This document shows, in pieces, positions 1-8,934 of a DNA stretch of 12,500 nt. Below the pieces are notes generated by a model, which saw nothing but the letters and a program-made list of their open reading frames with translations, was not told the origin of the DNA and ran no database searches. The DNA lies in the NCBI RefSeq assembly GCF_042767895.1, contig NC_091564.1, forward strand, positions 18,477,218 through 18,489,717. Direction: 5' to 3'. Numbering within the stretch: the stretch's first letter is position 1; every line of letters starts with the position of its first letter. Source of the stretch: Penaeus vannamei. Its lineage: Eukaryota; Arthropoda; Malacostraca; Decapoda; Penaeidae. The position numbers and the translations under genes were made by a program.

Positions 1-40
1 GAGAGAGAGAGAGAGAGAGAGAGAAAGAAAAAAAAAAAAA
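1..40. repeat. (GA)12 microsatellite with poly-A tail
   Basis: Twelve GA units from the window edge, then a GAAA-type transition into a poly-A run. The repeat may continue to the left of the window. Confidence 0.97.
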
Positions 41-300
41 CATTGCCATTACCCGTAAATATTTCCTGACAGGGACTGGCGGGTACAAATAAGATTTCAT
101 AACAATCCTATCAAGTATGCTGTTCCTCGGACTTATTAGTTTATACAGTAAGTGAATAAGTCTCACTTCAAATCACTTTTTAAGACAGTGGCATTCGATG
201 GGAGTTTTATTCTTATTTATTTATTTTGTGAAGTGAATTTAGTTCACTAAATAAAAACGAAAACATTAATTCTAATGAATTGTATTTTTAGGTTACTTTT

Positions 301-480
<180 letters not shown>

Positions 481-787
481 ATGCATATACATATATATCT
501 TTATCTATCTAGCTCTAGCTCTCTTTCCCTCCTTCCCCCTCTCTCTCTATATCTGTTTGTCTCCCTTCTCGTTCTCGCTCTTTTTCTGTCTTCGTCTCTG
601 TTCCTCTCTCTCTCTTTCTTCCCTCTTTTCTCCTCTTCTCTCCCTTGCATCTACTTTTTTATCACATGTCTCCTGTTTGGATAAATGCAGATGAAAGAAA
701 ACATTTAAAAGCGTTTGTGCATATTTGTACATGCATATATTTCTGCTTTCCTTTATGTATGTATTTTCATATACATCCGTATTCATC

Positions 788-835
788 CACACACACACAC
801 ACACACACGCGCGCGCGCACACAAACACACACAAA
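788..835. repeat. (CA)n(CG)n(CA)n alternating repeat
   Basis: (CA)10 at 788-808 passes into about five CG units (808-818) and back into ACAC/ACAA sequence. Strict purine-pyrimidine alternation over about 33 bases, in intron 1 about 120 bases upstream of exon 2. Confidence 0.95.
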
Positions 836-949
836 CTCCCATAAAAAACAAATCAAATGAAACAAACATTATAGACCAAAACCACTGCCCCATCGATCGA
901 TTTCCCGCCCTCACCGTTGACCTTCCCTCCGTTCTTCCCTCCCCCATAG

Positions 950-1122
950 GCGTGGGCATGATGCTCCGTAAGCTGGGCTCCACCTCCAAGCCCACGGTCG
1001 AACTCAGCGAAGAGAACGGGGTGTGGACCATGAAGACGAGCACCACCATGAAGACGACCGAGATCAAGTTCAAGCTCGGTGAGGAGGTTTCGGAGACCAC
1101 CTTCGACGGGAGGGAGTGCAAG
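950..1122 (+). CDS. FABP: FABP exon 2
   Basis: Acceptor: a pyrimidine-rich run ending CCCCCATAG at 949. Donor: AAG|GTTAGT at 1122/1123. The first two bases complete a Gly codon begun in exon 1 (phase 1), then 57 codons run from V-G-M-M-L-R-K-L-G to F-D-G-R-E-C-K. The exon covers the helix-turn-helix cap to mid-barrel region (about residues 25-82 of the whole protein). GC content is much higher than in the flanking introns and codon third positions are mostly G or C, which supports real coding. The open frame extends beyond both ends only by chance. Confidence 0.94.
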
Positions 1123-1771
1123 GTTAGTGTGTGGGGGGGGGGGGGGGTGGGGGTGGGGAGGTATGTGTGTGTGTGGGAGGGGGGAGGGGAAGGGACGAGT
1201 GGGGGAAGGAGGGTTTTGTGTAGGGTAGTGTGTGTGTTTGGGAGGGGAGGTGGAGTGGGGGAAGGAGAAAGGGGCGTCATTTCGAGGGGCTGGGGGGCTG
1301 TTACCCCCCACCCGTCCAAGATTCTGAAGGTCTGGCTTGCCCCTCTTCTCATGGGCGACATTTTACAATTTTTGTCATTGAATTACGCCTACTGAAATTA
1401 GGTCCATCCGGTTATAGCTTAAAAAAGACCTACAATAGTTTTTTTTCACTTCGCTCGCCGAAATGATGACCCTGTGTGGAGAGGAAGGGAGGAGTGTGTG
1501 TATGGAGGGGGGGGGGGTATGTGTGGATAGGAGGTATGTGTGCATGTCTGTGTCGGGGGATTATCTGTGTGTGAGGTGTGTGTGTGTGTGTGTGTGTGTG
1601 TGCTTCATTAATGATATGAAATGGGGTGTATATGTCCTTGGATTTTTGTGTTAGTGTACGAAAAAGGATTATATTCACATTTTCACAGCTGAAAACATTA
1701 TTATCCTCATTACTATCAGTATTATTGTCTCTTAATATTTCATTTGGCATATTATTCTGGCATCTGTCATC

Positions 1772-1830
<59 letters not shown>

Positions 1831-2207
1831 TGTATTTACACATTGATTACTAAGAAGACAAACCCTTTCGAGTCAGAAATAAAAAAGAAATTCAAATCGT
1901 AACCGTCATTTCTCTTCCACGGTGACCGTTATTTTAACCGTCCACGCGAAATATTTACCTCTAAATCGAGCTAATATTTACTCTTTCCCGCAGACAACAT
2001 TCACAATGGAAGGTGAAAAGTTAATCCAGATTCAGAAGGCGACGAAGGGGAAGGACTGTAAATTCACACGAGAATTCACAGACACACAGATGATCATGGT
2101 GAGTCTTTTTTATGAGTTGTGGGGAGGGGGAAGTCCCAATGTTAGGTATGAGTGTATATGTATGTGGAGAGGAGTGGGGCGGGGGGCCGTGTGTGTGTAT
2201 GTGTGTA

Positions 2208-2305
<98 letters not shown>

Positions 2306-3860
2306 TGTGTGTAAGTATGTGTGTGTGTGTTTGATTCATTGTTTTCTTCACAAGAAAGGAAATCCTGAGGAAAGTGAAGACATACAAATCAGAGAGAGAG
2401 AGAAATAGGCCTAAATAGGTGCTGCCTCCTTATTGCGCGGGGAGAGAAAGATTGGCAAGGGAAGAGAGAGAGGCTGGAGGGGGGGGGGTAGGGGGCAGGG
2501 GGGAAAGAAAGGGAGAGGGGGCGGAGCAGAAAGGAGGTTGGGGGAAAACCCGGTTAGTAACAGGAAGTACAAAACTGTATCTGTTTTCCTAGCATCCCTT
2601 ATGTGTCTACATTATACATCCAACCTTTATCCAATGCTTCAGAAATCATTTAAATATAGTTAGCCCTCAGATAAGCACTGTCTATCACCTCAACCCAAAT
2701 ACCAAACAACAAACGAGAATTCACTAACAATTCCCGGCATATTTATAACATTAAACACTCATCATGTACTGCCCCTTCGCGGCTTTTAACCCACATTTAT
2801 ATTCTGTTCTTTTATCATATACATATTTCTTTTATCAATACCCACAACCGACATCTTACGACACTCCCCCCCCTTCCCCCCGACTCGCACTCCCCCCCCG
2901 TCCCCCGTCCCCTCTTTCCCCCTGGCAACGAGGGTGCGCTTGTACTTGCTTCCTTGACTGACTGCCTGACATCAAACCCTCACTGCGTGTTATTGACCCT
3001 CCTGGCCGTGTCAGCGAGGCTACGCTCTCCTCCCTGTTTCTAATGAGCTATTGCTGTTCCCGAGACTGTGAACCTTGTCATTACGCCTTGTGAAATGGGT
3101 TTGAATTGATGATGATGGCCGTGGTGAGCCCGGGTGCTGGTTTGATGGTTTCCAATGGTGTGTTTGCGGGTTAAAAAAAGAAAAAAATCGGATGCAAGGA
3201 GTAACGCTGGTTCGTATATGTGTGTGTGAGGTCATATGCGGATGTTAGCGTCTGACAGCGTTATTATAGAGTATCTTTTGTGTTCTAGTACATATAACCA
3301 AACGCGTTACCGGTTAATAGCTTATTAAAATTGAAAAAAAAAAAATAATGGTTCTAATGATTTGATTGAAATAGCTTTGTTAAAAACAGTGAGACTAACC
3401 CTAACAATAGCAATGATTAGATTATACAAATATTGTCACACCGCCACTACAGCAATTGCAGTACTACCATGGACAAAACCACCATAATAAATATACTAGA
3501 AAAACAAAGAAACAAAAGAGGAAACGGAGAACGTGCATTGAGCAAGCACCTTTCCCTACATAGTAGCAGTTAGCCCTGACTCATTTTCTTCCAAAGAATC
3601 GTTATTCGCGTATTCTGTGCGTTCGGTTGTGTGCGTCTCACCCGGACACCTCACGAATGTAGAAGTTCGTGTACTTTGTGTGTGCGTGTGTTTGTATTCG
3701 TGCATATTTGCGTGAGCTCGTGTGTATGTAGTGCACAGACTTTTCCCCAGTTAACGTCCAAAGCAAATCTAAACAGAAATAAGTACTAACGCGCGCACTT
3801 CTCCCTCAGCTCTCCGAATGCGACGGCGTTGTGTCCAAGAGGATCTACAAGCGCCAGTGA
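950..3860 (+). CDS. FABP: Fatty acid-binding protein gene, partial (exons 2-4 of 4)
   Basis: Intracellular lipid-binding protein of the FABP/CRABP family: a small cytosolic ten-strand beta-barrel that carries fatty acids or retinoids. The joined coding sequence is 950-1122, 1994-2098 and 3810-3860, giving 109 residues and a TGA stop. Family proteins have about 130 residues, so only the roughly 24-codon first exon is missing, to the left of the window. Visible hallmarks are GVGMMLRKLG at the start of exon 2, the KFKLGEE stretch, TTFDGRE, and the C-terminal RIYKRQ. The Arg in FTREF (exon 3) and the Arg and Tyr of RIY (exon 4) match the three residues that hold the ligand carboxylate in heart-type FABPs. 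Introns fall at the three ancestral positions with phases 1, 0, 0, and exon 2 has the classic 173-base length. The sequence agrees with my memory of penaeid shrimp FABP, but no search was run. Ligand preference (fatty acid or retinoid) is inferred. Confidence 0.93.
1133..1265 (+). repeat. G-rich low-complexity tract, possible G-quadruplex
   Basis: G15, T, G5, T, G4 at 1133-1158, followed by further GGG and longer runs mixed with GTGT to about 1265. It starts only ten bases after the exon 2 donor. The runs meet the usual quadruplex pattern of four or more G-runs with short loops; folding itself is inferred. Confidence 0.85.
1576..1602. repeat. (TG)13 microsatellite
   Basis: Uninterrupted TG run in intron 2, preceded by imperfect GTGTGT/GGAGG sequence (1490-1575). 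Confidence 0.96.
1776..1829. repeat. (TA)27 microsatellite
   Basis: Uninterrupted TA run of about 54 bases in intron 2, self-complementary and complementary to the (AT)n run in intron 1. Confidence 0.97.
1994..2098 (+). CDS. FABP: FABP exon 3
   Basis: Acceptor CTCTTTCCCGCAG ends at 1993; donor ATG|GTGAGT lies at 2098/2099. It gives exactly 35 codons in phase 0, from T-T-F-T-M-E-G to T-D-T-Q-M-I-M. This is one codon longer than the usual 34 of vertebrate FABP exon 3. The Arg in C-K-F-T-R-E-F aligns with Arg106 of heart FABP (V-R-E-L), a ligand carboxylate contact. The exon is followed within about 90 bases by a long TG microsatellite. Confidence 0.93.
2189..2331. repeat. Long interrupted (TG)n microsatellite
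   Basis: TG repeat broken by single TATG, TTTG, ACG and AAG interruptions. The pure core runs about 2240-2302. It begins 91 bases after the exon 3 donor. Confidence 0.97.
2479..2523 (+). repeat. G-rich tract matching the G-quadruplex pattern
   Basis: Runs of 10, 5, 6, 3 and 5 G separated by TA, CA, AAAGAAA and AGA-type loops, which is a textbook G3+N1-7 pattern on the transcribed-sense strand of intron 3. Flanked by GA-rich sequence (2390-2470, 2524-2545). Confidence 0.8.
2866..2932. repeat. C-rich low-complexity tract
   Basis: C7-TT-C6, then C8, C5 and C4 runs separated by short spacers, plus a CTCTTTCCCCC end. It is the complement type of the G-rich tract about 380 bases upstream in the same intron. 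Confidence 0.85.
3810..3860 (+). CDS. FABP: FABP exon 4 (terminal coding exon)
   Basis: Acceptor CTTCTCCCTCAG ends at 3809. Sixteen codons (L-S-E-C-D-G-V-V-S-K-R-I-Y-K-R-Q) and a TGA at 3858-3860 follow in phase 0 with exon 3. Fifty-one coding bases is the usual size of the last FABP exon. The R-I-Y triplet is the conserved Arg-x-Tyr of the last strand (Arg126/Tyr128 in heart FABP) that binds the fatty-acid carboxylate. This exon is too short to be found by ORF length alone; it was identified by splice site, phase and the C-terminal motif. Confidence 0.92.
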   Translation, partial: LSECDGVVSKRIYKRQ

Positions 3861-4360
3861 GTCTGCGGGCGGAGGAGGCCTTCCAGCCGAGCCCATGACG
3901 TCAGCGGCTTCCTTTGTCTGCACTCTTTGCTGTTCCGCTTTTCTCTGGTTCTTGCTCCTTTTCCTTTGCTCTTTGAGTTTCATGCTATTACTTTTATATT
4001 GCCCTTTGCTCTTATTTTCTTTCACTCTATTTCCCTCTTTTTCTTTCTCTTTATCATTCCCTCCCTATTCGAAATCTTCCATTTCTGCTTCTTTTTGCAT
4101 CTGCTTCTTGTTCTTCCACATCTGTTTCTTCACTGCTCTTATGTGCATCATCAGTTAGTGCACACAGACACACATCACAATGGATTGTGTAAACGGAATA
4201 AGCTCCTGTATTATCGACATTTTGTGTAAAATATTTGCTTTATTAAAAAAAGAAAGTCAAGTTTATCATTTTCGGCTTCTCATCAACATGCTGTCCACTT
4301 GCCTGAAAACAACTTTTCTTTTTTATTTAAGATTAAAATGTATGTAATATGTCGTTGTTT
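3861..4360 (+). other. FABP 3' untranslated region (approximate end)
   Basis: Sequence after the stop codon. About 3905-4140 is strongly pyrimidine-rich (CTTT/CCTT-type), which would put a long CU-rich tract in the mRNA 3' UTR. The end is not fixed: candidate poly(A) signals lie at 4242, 4332 and 4717. The shortest plausible UTR is about 400 bases. Open frames here are in the pyrimidine-rich tract and have no recognisable product. Confidence 0.5.
4332..4337 (+). promoter_or_regulatory. Candidate poly(A) signal ATTAAA
   Basis: The common ATTAAA variant is followed directly by a GT-rich stretch (4338-4362), the expected arrangement of hexamer plus downstream element. An earlier ATTAAA at 4242-4247 has a weaker T-rich downstream region, and the first canonical AATAAA after the stop is at 4717-4722. 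Which is used cannot be told from sequence alone. Confidence 0.35.
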
Positions 4361-4362
4361 GA

Positions 4363-4952
4363 ATTGCACCTGCAAACATATATCCGATTCTTATGTTTCG
4401 GATGATTTGCAAAACATAATAGGATTTTATTGCACTTTTTATTTTTTATCAGGAAATCTGATTTCTATTTATATCCCATGTTCCTATACATACACATTTA
4501 TATAGACATTTGACTAAAGCACACGTTAAAGAGTATTGGATTTTACCGAAATATAACAACTAAATTACTCTAGTATTACCATAGTTCAATACAAGTTAAT
4601 TTAGACGTGTATCCATCATCATCCAGTACATTCTTCACAATGAAAGTTTTATTTTATGACTTTCTTTTTAAAACCGTATTGCCTCCAAGCTAGGGTACAG
4701 CGTCCAACTGGTAAGCAATAAAGGCGGAAGTGCTTTCTGCTCAGTGTCCGTCTCCCAGATCCTGTAGGCGGAAGGTCCTTCGGTCAGTGGGATCATTCGA
4801 GTCCGTGGATATTGGTATTGGGGCCTTTTGCATTCAGTTGCAAAGCACGAAATGCCGAGTGGCGATGATTCAAACGTGTATTTTATACGGCTACATTGTT
4901 ATCCTTGTATGATACACTCGTGTGAAGTGAAGCTCTACCTTTGCTTCCTCAG
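4363..4952. other. Intergenic, nothing recognised
   Basis: AT-rich sequence after the FABP gene. A stretch at 4786-4795 (ATTCGAGTCC) resembles a Pol III B box, but I could not find a matching A box or tRNA fold. No ORF with a recognisable product. Confidence 0.5.
4717..4722 (+). promoter_or_regulatory. Candidate canonical poly(A) signal AATAAA
   Basis: First exact AATAAA downstream of the FABP stop, 857 bases after it. A moderately GT/T-rich stretch follows at 4729-4755. It would give a much longer 3' UTR than the ATTAAA sites. Confidence 0.25.
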
Positions 4953-5024
4953 GATTATCAACAATGGACCTGCGTTATATCGAGGCATTTAGGAATACAC
5001 ACTGTAGCAATAAGGTTAGGATCT
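4953..5024 (+). other. Exon-like segment, unproven
   Basis: A good acceptor (TTTGCTTCCTCAG ending 4952) and a plausible donor (AAG|GTTAGG at 5024/5025) enclose 72 bases with a Kozak-compatible ATG at 4964 (ACAATGG) followed by M-D-L-R-Y-I-E-A-F-R. The frame stops soon after the donor if it is not spliced. No homology is recognised. It may be chance, or a first coding exon of an unknown gene with its remainder outside the recognisable sequence. Confidence 0.15.
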
Positions 5025-5105
5025 GATTTCCGATACTCTTATTAATTGAGAAAAAAAAACTCAGATTTCACTCACAGCAATGTGGTATAAAGGTAAGTCC
5101 GGGGA

Positions 5106-5276
<171 letters not shown>

Positions 5277-7460
5277 GACGTATCAGAACTTTTACAGTCC
5301 AGTGAAAAAAAGACATCTGGAGTGCCAATTAATTCTAAATGAGCCATACATTGAATGATGTTCACAGTTCGACGGGTCGTGGCACTCACAACCCAAAAGA
5401 ATTGCACCATCACTGGTTTAAAGAATCGGTAAGAACAGCTTCTCTTCTGGGTGAATATTATGCGCGATCATTTTCAATCGAGAACCATTTTCGCAACATG
5501 CAAATCATCAAATGCAAAAGAGTGCTAAAGTCTCCGGTCCCTGGGGCATTGAATTTGTAATGAGAAAGCAGGTTGATATGTGTATGCATAAAAATCAATA
5601 TGGTACATGTAATAGAAATCAAGGAATTCATCTTGCATTTTTAATTCCTGTTTTAGATAACCTATGAATATTTGTTTTATCTTGTTGATTTAAGCAATGG
5701 CGATTCCCTTAAAGTGCAGAAGTCTATAATTTGTTTAGTCCAGAAAACCTGTCACTTTGCAAACGGCTGTTTCCTGTGTTAAAACCAAAGGACATGTCCT
5801 CCTTTAACAGTTAATGTGTTTTGTTCGGTTAATTACCTTTACTTTTCTTTTTCTTTTTTTATTTTATGTATCAAAAGGGCCATAAGGGACACCTTTTTGG
5901 TCGAACCTATGATATCCTTTATATTTTATGTTACAATACTGTAACTGTTATTACACTCACATCAGGATAATACTGCTTCTGATATTTCTGCCACAACAAA
6001 GTATTTAGTTTGTGGACTGAAGGATGCATTATCCATCTTGGTATAGAGCATTCTTGGTATAGGAAAAAGATTCTTTAACCTGAAAAATCTGCTGGAAATT
6101 CATGACATCTATTAAGGTGCTGTAGGCCTTCACCTGTAATCACTGTATTCTGAGAACGGAGTGTCATTCCATTCCTGAACCAAATTCATTATAAAGGATT
6201 CCAATCCCTCCTAATGGGATTTTTAAAACCCTCTTGTGAATAGTTATCCATGTAATAGGAGGGTAAGGAACCTCAATTAAAGCCTCTCTAGTATTCCAGC
6301 TGCTGGGACCAATCCAAACTGAGCTATATTAAGTCGGAATTCGGAAGAGGAGGTCCGAAGCAGAGGTCAGAAGGAGACTTCTAGACCCCCCCCCCCCCCG
6401 CCCAGTACACAAACATCAGATGCCAAATAATTGCGAAAATCCAAAGGGTAAAGACCTTTCAAAAGCTTCAGGTTTCCCTGGATGCCATATTAACACCTAC
6501 CAGGAGGACAAAGGATCTCAGACACTTTTATTGTGTTATATTACGACTCCCACTGCACTGTGATACCCGTTACCCTCTTGGGCAAACTAGCGTGAAACCG
6601 CATCTGGCGATAGAGACATATCTCCAGCTATCGAATATCAAAAGTCGGATTGTTCATTCCAGCCGACAAAAAATCGTTTAACAAGGCATTATGCTTGCTT
6701 AAACTGTAGCTTAAGCCACATATTAATGCTTATGGAAATGTAGAAGCAGATTTTACAATGCATTTATAAACAGCAATTAATCAACGCTGATACTTTTACC
6801 TTATCCGTCGATGCATCAAAAGCATCATCTTTACTTTTCAAGATGACATTTTTGACAAGCATTTGAAACCCTAGTGTTCGCGGATGTGACATTTTCTGTT
6901 ATATTTATAAACTTTATAGTATCGTTACTCAACTAAATCGCTCCATATTCTATTAGGTCATTCTTGTGTTTGTTTGGTGAATTTGGCTAATTGTGATCCT
7001 GGCAATTAATTACAATGTTAGAGAGAGATAGAAACATTTACAACGGACAATGTGAACAAATACAAGACATTCTATTACGAGAAATAGCATAAAGGCGAAT
7101 ATAATGTATCTTCACATGTTTCACGCATCTCTCGCTCGTGATATAGATGTCAGGAAAGAAAATCAAGTAGCTTATCAATTTGATCTCACCGAGACTTTGT
7201 CCTTTCTTCAAAGGATTTTACACTCTGAACTGGATAATGATGCCGACTGAGCAGGTAAACCGTAAACATCCTAACGCATGTTATGACATGGATACTGTCA
7301 TGAATCACGGTTTTCGCCGTGACCACGACACAGTAGTATTGTTCAAAGCCTCCCACTCTCCCGTGGGTATGCTAAAATAAAGAAAAATGCCCTGCCATAC
7401 AATGCTAGGAGCAAGTTTATTCTCATGGGATGGTTGTTCTGCACTCGCCCGAGCTCCACG
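5277..7460. other. Intergenic, nothing recognised
   Basis: More than 2 kb of AT-rich, apparently unique sequence. It contains a poly-C run (6386-6399), a doubled CTTGGTATAG (about 6038 and 6052) and a small perfect stem TCACGG/CCGTGA near 7304-7321. Short open frames on both strands (for example 5339-5560 and 7180-7380) have no ATG in context, no domain signature and no splice support. Confidence 0.5.
6386..6399. repeat. Poly-C homopolymer
   Basis: Fourteen C in a row, then G and CCC. Length is likely to vary between assemblies. Confidence 0.9.
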
Positions 7461-7510
7461 CACGGCATATAAAACGCGCCGAAGAAAGAAAACGAGGCTC
7501 TACCTCGTTC
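7461..7510 (+). promoter_or_regulatory. TATA-like element with downstream stem, weak
   Basis: TATAAAA at 7468-7474 sits in a local GC-rich patch (CACGG upstream, CGCGCC downstream), unlike its AT-rich surroundings. A perfect 7-bp stem, AACGAGG (7491-7497) with CCTCGTT (7503-7509), follows at the distance where transcription would start. No downstream gene is recognised, so this may be chance. Confidence 0.15.
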
Positions 7511-8582
7511 ATTTTTAACGCGTTCTTTTTTATCCTTTTTTTAAAATTCTTTTCGTATTATTAAAAGTTCCCTTCATATTGTGAGATATCTAACGCAAAA
7601 GAACACAAAACGACGAGCAATAAACAACGAAAAAGTGAAAATAAGGAGAGTTCTCATTTTAGTATTTTTCATTTCATTATTTATTATTTTTAAGTAGACT
7701 TTTGAAAGTTTTATGTACATTTATTTTGCAATTTTGTTAGTTTTTTTTATCTGCTGTTTAAGTTATAATAAATTAGAGATCTCCACCCTTAAATTTTTCG
7801 CGCCAAGAGATTACGAGGGAAGTCAAAAGAGGTGAGATAATGGTCTTTCGGTTCTCGTGTTAGCCGGTCACTTGGAGAAAACCCCGGAATGGGTCTTCTC
7901 TTTTCTGTAAGGTAAGCGGTCGTGAGAATATTCTCAGTGAAGTAATAAAAGATGTATCTGACCGGTGCCTCTTCCTTTTCTTTTATAGTGAATTCACGTT
8001 CTTGTGTTAGTTTAATTTTATTTTTAATTCTAGTGATTTTATGTTTTTGTAGTTTACGTTTTTGTTTCATTTTCGGGTTTTATATTTGTTTCATTTTATT
8101 GTTTTACTTCTCTTGGTCTTTTTCGTTCGTTTTTTACTTTCTTGATGCTCATTTGACTCTTTTAATGTCCCGTCTTATTATTATTATTGCTATATTATAA
8201 TGAATGAAAAAGTGTATTTAAATGTTTGTCTGCATACACTCGTAGTCCTTTTTTCTGTGAGAAGAAAGAATAACACCCTGAGGTTGTGAGAGGAGACAAA
8301 CATAGATGACAGTCCCCCCAACTTTCTGTGTGTCTGTCATGCATACAACTGGAGATCGATATATTTTTACAAGTTATCCCTTGAATAGAGTCATTTTCTT
8401 TAGTGGGAACTTCGAAGTCAGAAATAAAGAAAATGGTATCCCTGAAGAAGCAATACAGCGAAAAGGCCTTCGTGTATTTTCATGTTCTTCCCTTCGTTGT
8501 CCCTTTAAAATTTGTTCGATATTAATTCCGCAAGGGTTTGGAGGTAAAAAAATAAACAAAGAACAGTTGATGACGAAGGTCA
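7511..8582. other. AT-rich intergenic, nothing recognised
   Basis: T-rich sequence (especially 7960-8200, many TTTT and TTTTGT runs) with chance open frames on both strands of 60-96 codons. The 8306-8596 frame begins with ATG and is 96 codons long, but I recognise no domain and codon use shows no bias. Confidence 0.45.
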
Positions 8583-8934
8583 AACAAGAAAACTAGAGAG
8601 TTGGGGAAGAGACGGAAAGAAAAAGGACATAGAAACAGAGAAAAGAGAGGCAAAAGCCAAAGGAAAATTGTCATAACGAGAAGACAGAAGAGGAAGCTAG
8701 AATAGAATAAAGCGGAGAGACAAACGAGGAAAAGGGACATATATGTGAAAAGGAGAGAGTGGAGGAAGAGGAAGAGAGGAGAGGGAAAGAAGACTAGGCG
8801 AAAGGAGAGGGCGGGGGTAAGAGGAGGGGAAAAGGAGAAGGGGGAAACGGAAGAGAACCAAAGGGATAGAGTGAATGGGAGGCAGGTGAAAAGTAAAAAA
8901 TAAGAAAGATGAAAATGATTAAATCGAGAGTCCA
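8583..8934. repeat. Purine-rich (GA-rich) low-complexity tract
   Basis: About 350 bases, overwhelmingly A and G on the plus strand, made of degenerate GAGA, GGAAA and AGAGG units with no fixed period. The minus-strand open frame across it (8938-8522) encodes mostly Leu, Phe and Ser simply because the strand is pyrimidine-rich. It is not called as a gene. Confidence 0.85.

Larger units (their letters stand above)
1123..1993 (+). other. FABP intron 2
   Basis: A GTTAGT...CCCGCAG intron of 871 bases between exons 2 and 3, at the ancestral second intron position, phase 0. The 5' end is unusually G-rich (1133-1265), followed by a TG run (1576-1602) and a (TA)n run (1776-1829). Confidence 0.9.
2099..3809 (+). 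other. FABP intron 3
   Basis: A GTGAGT...CCCTCAG intron of 1711 bases, phase 0, at the ancestral third position. It contains a long interrupted TG microsatellite (2189-2331), a purine/G-rich stretch (2390-2545), a C-rich stretch (2866-2932) and otherwise unremarkable unique-looking sequence. I see no further exon in it. Confidence 0.9.

Noticed and set aside
783..1361. Minus-strand open frame of 192 codons across FABP exon 2
   Set aside because: It is the shadow of the GC-rich exon and the G-rich intron start; the protein is mostly Pro, Thr, His and Ser from low-complexity DNA, and the plus strand has the iLBP motifs and splice sites.
2112..2408. Cys-Val-rich and Thr-His-rich open frames
   Set aside because: Direct translations of the TG/CA microsatellite.
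4690..4870. tRNA or tRNA-derived SINE suggested by the B-box-like ATTCGAGTCC near 4786
   Set aside because: No A box at the proper distance, no cloverleaf stems, and no A-rich or simple-repeat tail.
6029..6328. Minus-strand stretch with only two internal stops over 100 codons, one part open for 54 codons
   Set aside because: The number of stops is close to chance, and no residue pattern matches a known family.
7180..7380. 66-codon open frame
   Set aside because: Starts at a non-ATG codon; no domain, splice site or codon bias.
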